From: JBBQSU01 sp038234815
GTDB lineage: Bacteria > Planctomycetota > Phycisphaerae > Tepidisphaerales > Tepidisphaeraceae
Assembly: GCA_038234815.1 (NCBI GenBank)
Contig: JBBQSU010000041.1
Location: 1 to 25,643, forward strand
Length of the DNA stretch: 25,643 nt
Direction: 5' to 3'
The position numbers were made by a program, and so were the translations under genes. Positions 7,586 through 14,564 of this stretch are shown piece by piece. Numbering within the stretch: the stretch's first letter is position 1; each line of letters begins with the position of its first letter. The notes beneath the pieces were generated by a model. The model was not told where the DNA came from and made no database searches. It saw nothing but the letters and a program-made list of their open reading frames with translations.

Positions 7586-8311
7586 ATGCGGATACACCGG
7601 GCCAGCCTGATGCTGTTGTTACTGCTTCCAGGGGCCGCCGGAGCAGCACAGGCGACGCTTCCGACGACGGCGCCGGCGGTCCTGCGTCCCCTGCCGGCAG
7701 AGCAAATTCGCCAATGGTTCACACGGCTTGGCGACACCAGCCCTGAAGCCCGCGAGGCGGCGCGATTTGAATTGCTCGGACTCAAGGCCGAAGAGTTGCC
7801 GATGCTGCGCGCCGTGGTTGCGGCGAGCCGACCGATCCGTCCTGCGCAGGCGACAGAGCTGCACGACATCGTGGTCCATATTCTTCTCGCCGGAACGCCC
7901 CGCGCCGAAACGCCACAGGCTTTCCTCGGCCTTTTCTGGCCCGACGCGCAGCGCGGACGTCTGGAAGATGCCGACACGCCGGCCCTTCGGCTCATCGGCT
8001 GTCCCGCTTTTCGGTTCCTTCAAGACGGCGATGTCATCAAGGCTATCGCCGAAAAAAATACTCCGGCAGACATGGGCCGCGAAGAATTGATGGCAGCGAT
8101 TCCCAGCTTTAAGCCGGGAGACGTGCTGCACCTGACGGTGTTGCGTCACGGGCAGATTAAGCAGATCGCGGTCCAGCTTGATGCCCGGCCGATCGATCTG
8201 GACGCAAGCGATCCTACCGGCCCGGCGCGGCAGGCCCCGGCGGAAAAAATCTGGACAGATGAGTTTCTTCCGCTGCTGGCCGAAGAGATGACAGCAATAC
8301 CAGCCGATTGA
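7586..8311 (+). CDS. Exported HEAT-like/PDZ-like protein
   Basis: The 241-residue product from ATG 7586 has a signal peptide (residues 1-22, MLLLLLPGAAGA core, AQA end). A helical segment at about 35-90 (TSPEAREAARFELLGLKAEELPMLRAV) resembles a HEAT-type repeat seen in planctomycete exported proteins. A C-terminal PDZ-like fold covers about 130-200 (DGDVIKAIAEKNTP ... FKPGDVLHLTVLRHGQIKQIAVQL). No protease catalytic triad is present, so it is probably a binding or adaptor protein outside the cytoplasmic membrane. A TTG two codons upstream is possible but less likely. TAAGAT six bases before the ATG could be a -10 giving a leaderless mRNA. Function unknown. Confidence 0.65.
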   Translation: MRIHRASLMLLLLLPGAAGAAQATLPTTAPAVLRPLPAEQIRQWFTRLGDTSPEAREAARFELLGLKAEELPMLRAVVAASRPIRPAQATELHDIVVHILLAGTPRAETPQAFLGLFWPDAQRGRLEDADTPALRLIGCPAFRFLQDGDVIKAIAEKNTPADMGREELMAAIPSFKPGDVLHLTVLRHGQIKQIAVQLDARPIDLDASDPTGPARQAPAEKIWTDEFLPLLAEEMTAIPAD

Positions 8312-8382
8312 GGCGCGCTCCTGGCCGAGGCAGGCCGATCCGGTCAAGAAACCGGACAGTCGTCATCGCTTGGAAAAATCGT

Positions 8383-8388
8383 TAGAAT
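8383..8388 (+). promoter_or_regulatory. -10 element for near-leaderless thiS
   Basis: TAGAAT at 8383-8388 is one mismatch from the -10 consensus and lies 10 bases before the chosen thiS ATG (8399). No clear -35 is present. A 6-bp hairpin (TCCGGT 8339-8344 with ACCGGA 8351-8356) lies just upstream. Confidence 0.35.
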
Positions 8389-8398
8389 GCCCTTCACC

Positions 8399-8596
8399 AT
8401 GGTCGTGAAGGTGAACGGTCAATCGCAGACGGTCCCCGACGGCACCACCGTCCGTCAGCTTGTGGCATTACATAAGTTGGCACCCGAGAAAGTCGCTATC
8501 GAGTGGAATCGACGACTGCTAAAATCCGAGAGATATGACCAGGTGTTGGGGAACGGTGACGAGGTGGAAATCGTGACTTTCGTCGGCGGGGGTTGA
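8399..8596 (+). CDS. thiS: Sulfur carrier protein ThiS
   Basis: ThiS is the ubiquitin-like carrier that delivers sulfur as a C-terminal thiocarboxylate for thiazole synthesis by ThiG. The product from ATG 8399 is 65 residues, the family's normal size. It begins MVVKVNGQ, shows the beta-grasp pattern (TTVRQLVALHKLAPEKVAIEWNRRLL, GDEVEIVTFVGGG) and ends in Gly-Gly-Gly. The activated glycine is therefore the last of three rather than two. An ATG at 8387 would add MPFT and overlaps the -10-like TAGAAT, so I prefer the inner start. thiG follows after 76 bases on the same strand. The adenylating enzyme ThiF is not in the window. Confidence 0.92.
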   Translation: MVVKVNGQSQTVPDGTTVRQLVALHKLAPEKVAIEWNRRLLKSERYDQVLGNGDEVEIVTFVGGG

Positions 8597-8672
8597 CCAT
8601 CCGAGCCACGCGGCGGGCTCTCCAAGCACCTGTGCCGCTGAATCGGTGAATTCCGAATTGAAACAGTGAGTT

Positions 8673-9491
8673 ATGGACGTTTTCAAAATTAAAAATTTCA
8701 GCTTGAACAACCGGCTGTTTATCGGCACGGGAAAATACGCGACCTACGAACTGATGCAGCAGGCGTTAGAGGCAAGCGGGTGCCAAGTGGTGACGGTTGC
8801 GGTGCGCCGCGAGCGGTTGATCGACGCACACGGGCGGTCGTTGTTGGACTACCTCGATCTATCCAAATACGTCATTCTGCCCAACACCGCCGGCTGTTTC
8901 ACCGCCGACGATGCCATCCGCGTAGCGATGCTGGGCCGCGATCTTCTGGAGAAACAGAAAAACGCCGGGGCGAACTGGGTGAAGTTGGAAGTGTTAGGCG
9001 ATAAGAAAACGCTTTTGCCCGATCCGGTGGGGACGATTGAGGCGACGAGGGAACTGGTGAAGGAAGGGTTCACCGTCCTGGCATACACCAGCGACGACCC
9101 TCGCTCGGCCGTGCGGATCAAGGAGGCAGGCGCCGGGGCCGTTATGCCTGCGGGCAGTCCGATCGGCTCGGGGCAGGGAATTCTCAATCCCCTCAACATC
9201 TCCCTGTGCCTCGAACTTTTGAAAGAAGGTGATCCGGCCTTCCCTGTCATCGTCGATGCCGGCGTGGGAACGGCCAGCGACGTGGCCATCGCTATGGAAC
9301 TTGGCGCCGACGGCGTGCTGCTCAATACCGGCATCGCCCATGCCAAAGATCCGGTGAAAATGGCTGTCGCCATGCGACATGCGCTTGAGGCGGGTCGGCT
9401 TTCGTATCAATCCGGGCGAATCCCTCGAAAGCGTTACGCGACCGCGTCCAGCCCATTTGATGGCGTCATCAGTTACATCCCCGGAGAATGA
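8673..9491 (+). CDS. thiG: Thiazole synthase
   Basis: ThiG condenses 1-deoxy-D-xylulose 5-phosphate, dehydroglycine and ThiS-carried sulfur into the thiazole phosphate of thiamine. The 272-residue TIM-barrel protein is full length. It shows NRLFIGTGKYATYELMQ at the start, LPNTAGCFTADDAIRVAML, WVKLEVLGDKKTLLPDP with the Schiff-base Lys104, VLAYTSDDP, AGAGAVMPAGSPIGSGQGI, PVIVDAGVGTASD and the phosphate-binding end GADGVLLNTGIAHAKDP. It follows thiS and precedes gcvT by 63 bases on the same strand. The enzyme that makes dehydroglycine (ThiO from glycine or ThiH from tyrosine) is not in this window. Confidence 0.95.
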   Translation: MDVFKIKNFSLNNRLFIGTGKYATYELMQQALEASGCQVVTVAVRRERLIDAHGRSLLDYLDLSKYVILPNTAGCFTADDAIRVAMLGRDLLEKQKNAGANWVKLEVLGDKKTLLPDPVGTIEATRELVKEGFTVLAYTSDDPRSAVRIKEAGAGAVMPAGSPIGSGQGILNPLNISLCLELLKEGDPAFPVIVDAGVGTASDVAIAMELGADGVLLNTGIAHAKDPVKMAVAMRHALEAGRLSYQSGRIPRKRYATASSPFDGVISYIPGE

Positions 9492-9554
9492 AGGATTTGA
9501 CGCTTCAGGCCGGCCCGGATACGTTCCCATCGCAAATACCGAAACGCACACGAT

Positions 9555-10658
9555 ATGCTCAAACGCACGCCCTTCTATGATTTCCATGTCTCGGCCGGCG
9601 CAAAAATGGTCGAGTTTTCCGGGTGGGAAATGCCGCTGCTCTATCGGTCCATTGTTGACGAGCACCAGCAGACGCGCACCAGCGGATCGATGTTTGACGT
9701 GGCGCACATGGGCCGCTTCGGATTTTCAGGAAAAGACGTGGTCGCGTTTCTCAATAAGGTGCTGACCCGCAACGTCGCTGAGCAGCGTGTCGGTCAATCC
9801 CGATACAGCCTGATCTGCAATCCTTCGGGCGGCGTGATGGACGACGTGATCGTCTCCCGCGATGAGAAAAACTGGGTCATGGTCGTTAATGCGGGCAATC
9901 GAGAGAAGATATGGGCGCACCTGGCCAGCGTGCGACAGGCCGCGGCGTTCGATCTGGACATCGTCGATAACACTGATGCCACCGCGATGGTGGCAGTGCA
10001 GGGGCCGAAAGTCATCGAGCGACTTTCAGAAATTCTGCCCGTTGATTTGAAGAACATGAAGCGGTACCGCTTTGAAACGACCAGCTTTATGCTCATTAAG
10101 TTTACCGTCTTCCGAAGCGGATATACCGGAGAAGATGGGGTTGAACTGATTCTGCCCGCGAAAATGGCGGGTATGGCGATGAAGATGCTTGGCGGAAAGA
10201 TGGACAAGGAACACGCGACGATCAAGCCCGCGGGGCTGGGCGCACGGGACACGCTGCGCATCGAGGCCGCGATGCCGCTCTATGGTCACGAACTTTCCGA
10301 GACGATCGATCCGATCAGCGCGCAGCTTGAGTTTGCGGTGGATTTGGCCAAGGATTTCATCGGGGCCGAAGCCCTGCGCAAGGTCAAGACCGACGGGCCG
10401 AAGCAAAAGCGCGTCGGGCTTGAACTCGATGGCAAGCGCATCGCCCGGCAGGGCGCCGATCTACTCCACGATGGAAAGGTCGTCGGCCAAGTCACCAGCG
10501 GAACGTTCTCGCCCACGCTGCAAAAAAGCATCGCCATGGCCTACGTCGATTCGGAGTGGGCGACCGAAGGCACCGACTTGTCGGCTGACCTGAAAACCAC
10601 CCATGTTTCGGCAAAAATTGTCAAGATCCCCTTTTATAAAGCAGGAGTGCATCAATGA
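9555..10658 (+). CDS. gcvT: Glycine cleavage system T-protein (aminomethyltransferase)
   Basis: GcvT takes the aminomethyl group from lipoylated GcvH, releases ammonia and loads 5,10-methylene-tetrahydrofolate. The 367-residue product matches the family from end to end: TPFYDFHVSAGAKMVEFSGWEMPL at the start, FDVAHMGRF, NPSGGVMDDVIVSR with the conserved catalytic-site Asp, VQGPK, RSGYTGEDGVEL, GLGARDTLRIEAAMPLYGHEL, and a C-terminal beta-barrel with GQVTSGTFSPTLQKSIAMAYV. Its TGA overlaps the gcvH ATG (ATGA), so the two are translationally coupled. No Shine-Dalgarno is evident at its own start. The 63-base gap after thiG is too short for a glycine riboswitch. Confidence 0.95.
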   Translation: MLKRTPFYDFHVSAGAKMVEFSGWEMPLLYRSIVDEHQQTRTSGSMFDVAHMGRFGFSGKDVVAFLNKVLTRNVAEQRVGQSRYSLICNPSGGVMDDVIVSRDEKNWVMVVNAGNREKIWAHLASVRQAAAFDLDIVDNTDATAMVAVQGPKVIERLSEILPVDLKNMKRYRFETTSFMLIKFTVFRSGYTGEDGVELILPAKMAGMAMKMLGGKMDKEHATIKPAGLGARDTLRIEAAMPLYGHELSETIDPISAQLEFAVDLAKDFIGAEALRKVKTDGPKQKRVGLELDGKRIARQGADLLHDGKVVGQVTSGTFSPTLQKSIAMAYVDSEWATEGTDLSADLKTTHVSAKIVKIPFYKAGVHQ

Positions 10659-11035
10659 GCGTCCCCGGTGATCGGAAATACTTGCAGTCCCACGAATGGC
10701 ATAAACTTGACGGCCCCGTCGTCACCATCGGCATCACCCAAATCGCCGCCGACGAACTCACCGACGTCACCTTCGTGGCTTTGCCCAAGGTGGGGACGAA
10801 ACTGTCGGCGGGAAAATCCTTCGGCGAGATCGAATCGGTCAAGGCCACCAGTGATCTAATCAGTGGGATCAGCGGTGAAGTGATTGAGGTCAACGACCAA
10901 CTCACAGCCAATCCGGCACTGGTGAACACCGATCCTTACACTGCCGGTTGGATGGTGAAAGTGAAGCCGAGTTCGCCGGATGAAATGGCCGCTCTGCTGG
11001 ACGTGACCGCTTACGAAAAATCATCCGGGCATTAA
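10655..11035 (+). CDS. gcvH: Glycine cleavage system H-protein
   Basis: GcvH is the lipoyl shuttle that moves the aminomethyl group from GcvP to GcvT and is then reoxidised by lipoamide dehydrogenase. The 126-residue product has the classic order: SHEWHKLDGPVVTIGITQIAADELTDV, then GEIESVKATSDLISGISGEV. Lys63 in ESVKA is the lipoylation site, and the end has the helical AYEKSS segment. AGGAG (10643-10647) lies seven bases before the ATG, inside the end of gcvT, and the start overlaps the gcvT stop by four bases. Length is normal (about 125-130). Confidence 0.96.
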   Translation: MSVPGDRKYLQSHEWHKLDGPVVTIGITQIAADELTDVTFVALPKVGTKLSAGKSFGEIESVKATSDLISGISGEVIEVNDQLTANPALVNTDPYTAGWMVKVKPSSPDEMAALLDVTAYEKSSGH

Positions 11036-11069
11036 CCGGCTCGCAAATCCCCGCTTGAAGCAAACTCCA

Positions 11070-13988
11070 ATGACATCTCCAGCGAATCAGCCGGCTAAAG
11101 TCGATTTCTCGCAAAATGTGCTTGATGCTTCAGACACTTTTGTGGACCGGCACATCGGCCCGGACGATCTTGATGTGAAGTTGATGCTGGCCGAACTGGG
11201 GCTAAGCTCGCTCGAGGAACTTGTCGAACAAACCGTCCCCAGCGGCATTCGGCTCACCGAAAATCTCAAGCTCGGCCGGCCGCGAGGGGAATTCGAGTTA
11301 CTTCGTGAGCTGAAAGGAATTGCTTCGAAGAATCGCATCCTGCGTTCCATGATCGGCATGGGGTATTCCGATACGATCACTCCGCCGGTCATTCTCCGCA
11401 ACGTCATGGAGAATCCGGGGTGGTACACCCAATATACGCCATATCAGGCCGAGATTTCGCAGGGCCGGCTCGAAGCGCTGCTGAACTTTCAGACGATGAT
11501 CTGTGATCTGACGGGCCTGCCGCTGGCCAACGCCTCCATGCTGGACGAAGCGACCGCTGCTGCCGAGGCCATGAGCATGGCAAACGCCGTCACCGGCGGC
11601 CGGCGACAATTCCTGGTTTCCAGCGATTGCCATCCCCAGACGATCGCCGTAGTGCAAACCCGCGCCAAATCGCTGGGCCTTGACGCCAAGGTATCAGCCA
11701 CTAGCGATTTTGCCTTTGAAGGCAGCGATGTTTGCGGGGTACTGCTGCAATACCCCGCGACCGATGGCAGGATCGTCGATCATTCCGAAGTGATCGCCAA
11801 AGCTCATGCTGCAGGTGCGCTGGTTGTCATGGCAGCCGATCTGCTTGCCTTGACGATCTTGAAGGCCCCGGGCGAATTGGGTGCCGACATTGCCGTCGGC
11901 TCGGCCCAGCGATTCGGTGTGCCGATGGGTTTTGGCGGTCCGCACGCGGGTTTTATGGCCACCCGAACCGAACACGCGCGCAAGATGCCCGGCCGGTTAA
12001 TCGGCGTGTCGCGCGATGTTCACGGCAGGCCTGCCCTGCGGCTCACCCTGCAAACTCGCGAGCAGCACATTCGCCGGGAAAAAGCCACTAGCAATATCTG
12101 CACGGCGCAGGTGGTGCTTGCGGTCATGGCCGGCTTGTATGCCTGCTATCATGGCCCGGAAGGACTAAAGCGCATCGCTCGACGCATCCATGCTATGACC
12201 GGCCTGCTGGCCGATGGTCTGAAGCGTCTCGGCCACGACGTTCTAAACGATACTTTCTTCGATACGCTGCGCATTCGGCCCACCGACACCGCCGCCGACG
12301 CCGTTATCGGCGCGGCCCTCGCCCGCGGAATCAACCTCCGGCGGTTTGACGACCAGACCGTCGGTATTACCTTGGACGAAACCACCACTTTAGCCGATGC
12401 CCAGACCGTGCTTGAAGCCTTCGCCCAGCCCGCACCGGGCATCTCGATCGCCTCACTTTCCCAAGCCGCCGAGCACTTCGTCGCTCCAGAAATTGCAGCC
12501 CCATTCCTGCGCACCAGCGCCTACCTCACCCACCCGGTTTTCAACCAGTACCACGCCGAGCACGAACTGCTCCGGTACATCTTCCGCTTGATGAGCCGCG
12601 ATCTTTCGCTGTGCCATTCGATGATTCCCTTAGGCTCCTGCACAATGAAGCTCAATGGCACCACGGAAATGATTCCCGTGACCTGGCCGGAATTCGGCCG
12701 GATGCACCCCTTTGCTCCGCCGGAGCAATGGAAAGGCTATGCCGAATTGTTCAGCCAGTTGGAAAAGTGGCTGGCGGAGATTACGGGCTTTTCGGCAGTG
12801 TCATTGCAGCCCAATGCCGGGTCGCAAGGCGAATACGCCGGCTTGCTGGCGATTGGCGCATGGCATGAATCGCGTGCCCAGGCCAACCGCAATATCTGCC
12901 TGATTCCGACCAGCGCACACGGCACCAACCCCGCCAGTGCGGTCATCGCTGGATTTGAAGTCGTCGCCGTGGCCTGTGACGAGAAGGGGAATGTCGATCT
13001 GGCCGACCTGCACGCCAAGGCGCAGCAGCACGCGGCCAATCTTGGCGCGCTGATGGTGACGTATCCCAGCACGCACGGCGTGTTCGAATCGAGCATCAAG
13101 GACATCTGCCGCATCGTCCATGAAGCCGGCGGGCAGGTGTATATGGACGGAGCCAACATGAACGCGCAGGTCGGCCTGTGTCGCCCCGGCGACATCGGGG
13201 CCGACGTCTGCCACCTCAACCTGCATAAAACCTTCTGCATTCCTCACGGCGGAGGTGGCCCGGGCGTTGGTCCGATCGGCGTAGCCGCTCATCTGGCACC
13301 GTTTCTTCCCAGCCGCACCGGCGGACAGCGAGCCAGGGGATTAACCGGCGCGCAGGTCGGTCCGGTGTCGGCAGCACCGGATGGATCGGCAGCGATTCTG
13401 CCGATCAGTTGGGTCTATATTGCGCTCATGGGCGCTTCAGGCCTTCGGCGGGCCACACAGGTGGCGATTCTCAACGCCAACTACATGGCCAAGCGGCTGG
13501 AGAGTCATTACCCCGTTCTTTTCCGCGGGGAAAACGGCCGCTGCGCTCACGAATTTATTGTCGATTGCCGGTCGTTCGAAACTTCCGCGGACGTGAAGGT
13601 TGAAGACATCGCCAAGCGCCTGATGGACTACGGATTTCACGCCCCGACGATGAGTTGGCCCGTGCCGGGCACGCTGATGATCGAGCCGACCGAGAGCGAA
13701 TCCCGCGTGGAACTCGATCGTCTTTGCGACGCGCTGATTTCCATCCGCAACGAGATCGCCCAGATCGAACAGGGAAAACTGGATCGGCAGGACAATCCTC
13801 TGAAGCACGCGCCGCACACCGCGGCGGCCGTCACGTCCGACCGGTGGCCCCACGCGTATTCGCGCGAGCTTGCCGCTTATCCCGCTGCGCACCTGCGCGA
13901 TTATAAGTTCTGGCCAAGCGTAGGCAGGATCGACAACCCCTTCGGCGACAGAAATCTCGTCTGCACGTGCCCGCCCATGACGGCGTGA
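11070..13988 (+). CDS. gcvP: Glycine dehydrogenase (decarboxylating), P-protein
   Basis: GcvP is the PLP enzyme that decarboxylates glycine and passes the aminomethyl group to the lipoyl arm of GcvH. The 972-residue chain is the fused (undivided) form. The N-terminal half starts with TFVDRHIGPDD and includes the ISQGRLEALLNFQTMICDLTGL region. The C-terminal half includes PLGSCTMKLNGTTEM, LQPNAGSQGEYAGLLAI, IPTSAHGTNPASA, YMDGANMNAQVGLCRPG and the PLP lysine Lys720 in HLNLHKTFCIPHGGGGPG. It ends with the typical RIDNPFGDRNLVCTCPP. A TTG at 11055 would add five residues; the ATG at 11070 is preferred. The fourth component, lipoamide dehydrogenase, is not nearby and is probably shared with other dehydrogenases. 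Confidence 0.96.
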   Translation: MTSPANQPAKVDFSQNVLDASDTFVDRHIGPDDLDVKLMLAELGLSSLEELVEQTVPSGIRLTENLKLGRPRGEFELLRELKGIASKNRILRSMIGMGYSDTITPPVILRNVMENPGWYTQYTPYQAEISQGRLEALLNFQTMICDLTGLPLANASMLDEATAAAEAMSMANAVTGGRRQFLVSSDCHPQTIAVVQTRAKSLGLDAKVSATSDFAFEGSDVCGVLLQYPATDGRIVDHSEVIAKAHAAGALVVMAADLLALTILKAPGELGADIAVGSAQRFGVPMGFGGPHAGFMATRTEHARKMPGRLIGVSRDVHGRPALRLTLQTREQHIRREKATSNICTAQVVLAVMAGLYACYHGPEGLKRIARRIHAMTGLLADGLKRLGHDVLNDTFFDTLRIRPTDTAADAVIGAALARGINLRRFDDQTVGITLDETTTLADAQTVLEAFAQPAPGISIASLSQAAEHFVAPEIAAPFLRTSAYLTHPVFNQYHAEHELLRYIFRLMSRDLSLCHSMIPLGSCTMKLNGTTEMIPVTWPEFGRMHPFAPPEQWKGYAELFSQLEKWLAEITGFSAVSLQPNAGSQGEYAGLLAIGAWHESRAQANRNICLIPTSAHGTNPASAVIAGFEVVAVACDEKGNVDLADLHAKAQQHAANLGALMVTYPSTHGVFESSIKDICRIVHEAGGQVYMDGANMNAQVGLCRPGDIGADVCHLNLHKTFCIPHGGGGPGVGPIGVAAHLAPFLPSRTGGQRARGLTGAQVGPVSAAPDGSAAILPISWVYIALMGASGLRRATQVAILNANYMAKRLESHYPVLFRGENGRCAHEFIVDCRSFETSADVKVEDIAKRLMDYGFHAPTMSWPVPGTLMIEPTESESRVELDRLCDALISIRNEIAQIEQGKLDRQDNPLKHAPHTAAAVTSDRWPHAYSRELAAYPAAHLRDYKFWPSVGRIDNPFGDRNLVCTCPPMTA

Positions 13989-14053
13989 CGACCGCCCTAG
14001 GCCCATGCCGCGCATTGGCTTATGCCGCGCCTTAGCTCAAGCCCCTTGTGGAT

Positions 14054-14140
14054 TCATCCAAAGATCACGCCCAGCAGCGCCCCGCAGGCGATCCAGACGA
14101 ACACATAGACGATTGTCGAAAGGTTTATCAGTCGGTTCAT
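14054..14140 (-). CDS. Putative 28-residue membrane peptide
   Basis: An ORF of 28 residues starts at ATG 14140 and encodes MNRLINLSTIVYV followed by FVWIACGALLGVIFG. One hydrophobic span (about residues 8-27) with a basic N-terminus suggests a single-pass membrane peptide with its N-terminus in the cytoplasm. GGAG lies seven bases before the ATG (plus 14148-14151), which is good spacing for a ribosome site in a window where many starts lack one. The interior is small-residue rich (CGALLGVIFG), like helix-packing segments of bioenergetic or transporter subunits. It is convergent with gcvP, whose stop lies 65 bases away. I do not recognise a family. Support is the start signal plus composition, not homology. 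Confidence 0.45.
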   Translation of the reverse strand: MNRLINLSTIVYVFVWIACGALLGVIFG

Positions 14141-14286
14141 GGTCAGGCTCCAGCGATGCACGGCCGGTGGGCGGGTGATCGCGTTCAAGGAGCTTATCGG
14201 CCAAGGCGGCGGCGCAGCGTTTGCCGATGTTAAGCGAGCCAGTTATCGGAAGTGAAAATCAACCTGCGGTGGGGAAAAGCGTAGAT

Positions 14287-14349
14287 AAAAAAAGAGAGCG
14301 GAAGGTGTCGTAGAGGGGGGGGACTACGACGGGGGAGACTTCCGCTCTC
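14287..14349 (-). terminator. Long hairpin terminator (minus strand)
   Basis: On the plus strand, GAGAGCGGAAG (14294-14304) pairs with CTTCCGCTCTC (14339-14349), a perfect 11-bp outer stem. An inner stem TCGTAG (14308-14313)/CTACGA (14324-14329) encloses a loop holding a run of G. On the minus strand the outer stem is followed at once by seven T (complement of A 14287-14293). Because the T-tract is on that side only, it ends transcripts coming from the right. Confidence 0.85.
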
Positions 14350-14472
14350 AGGATCGTGATTATTTGCTGACTTCAATAAAAAACTATACGCAGGGCCAAA
14401 CCGTAACTTCAACTTTTGAGTACCCAACTCTATCCATCTGCCGTAACGCCCGCCAATGGCGACTGCTGCGAT
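14287..14472 (-). ncRNA. Candidate small RNA, about 185 nt
   Basis: The interval is bounded by its own promoter (14479-14506) and its own strong hairpin terminator (14287-14349). It is separated from the upstream dehydrogenase gene by another terminator-like element (14519-14547), so it looks like an independent transcript read from right to left. The RNA would begin near 14472 and contain short stems (CGCC-att-GGCG; GAGT-tgggt-ACTC). It also contains a 17-codon frame starting ATG GAT AGA GTT near 14436 with no good ribosome site. It does not resemble tmRNA, RNase P RNA, SRP RNA or 6S RNA as far as I can see. An mRNA for a short peptide is an alternative. Confidence 0.4.
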
Positions 14473-14478
14473 GCATTA

Positions 14479-14506
14479 TTTATATGCACAATGTTAAAAA
14501 AAGCAA
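14479..14506 (-). promoter_or_regulatory. Promoter of the candidate small RNA
   Basis: On the minus strand TTGCTT (plus 14501-14506) is followed after 16 bases by TATAAA (plus 14479-14484) in an AT-rich patch. An inverted repeat TGCAT-N7-ATGCA (14472-14488) spans the -10 box and could be an operator. Confidence 0.5.
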
Positions 14507-14518
14507 GTCCCGTAGAAT

Positions 14519-14547
14519 AAAAAAATACGCTTAAAGCGACTTTTTTT
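14519..14547. terminator. Bidirectional A/T-flanked hairpin
   Basis: Seven A (14519-14525), a short stem CGCT-taa-AGCG (14528-14538) and seven T (14541-14547) form a symmetric element 17 bases past the stop of the minus-strand dehydrogenase. It can end transcription from either side, though the GC stem is only 4 bp; the A and T runs may lengthen it. Confidence 0.5.
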
Positions 14548-14564
14548 CTCTTCCGTTCGGCGGA

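Noticed and set aside
8312..8398. Thiamine (TPP) riboswitch before thiS
   Set aside because: The gap is too short and lacks the CUGAGA and ACCUGA core blocks; only a 6-bp hairpin is present. A CTGAGA at 658-663 is isolated and far from any thi gene.
9492..9554. Glycine riboswitch before gcvT
   Set aside because: Sixty-three bases cannot hold the known aptamer, and no matching stems were seen.
14230..14427. Minus-strand frame of 65 codons across the terminator hairpin
   Set aside because: It begins with TTG, runs through the terminator stem and poly-T, and has no ribosome site.
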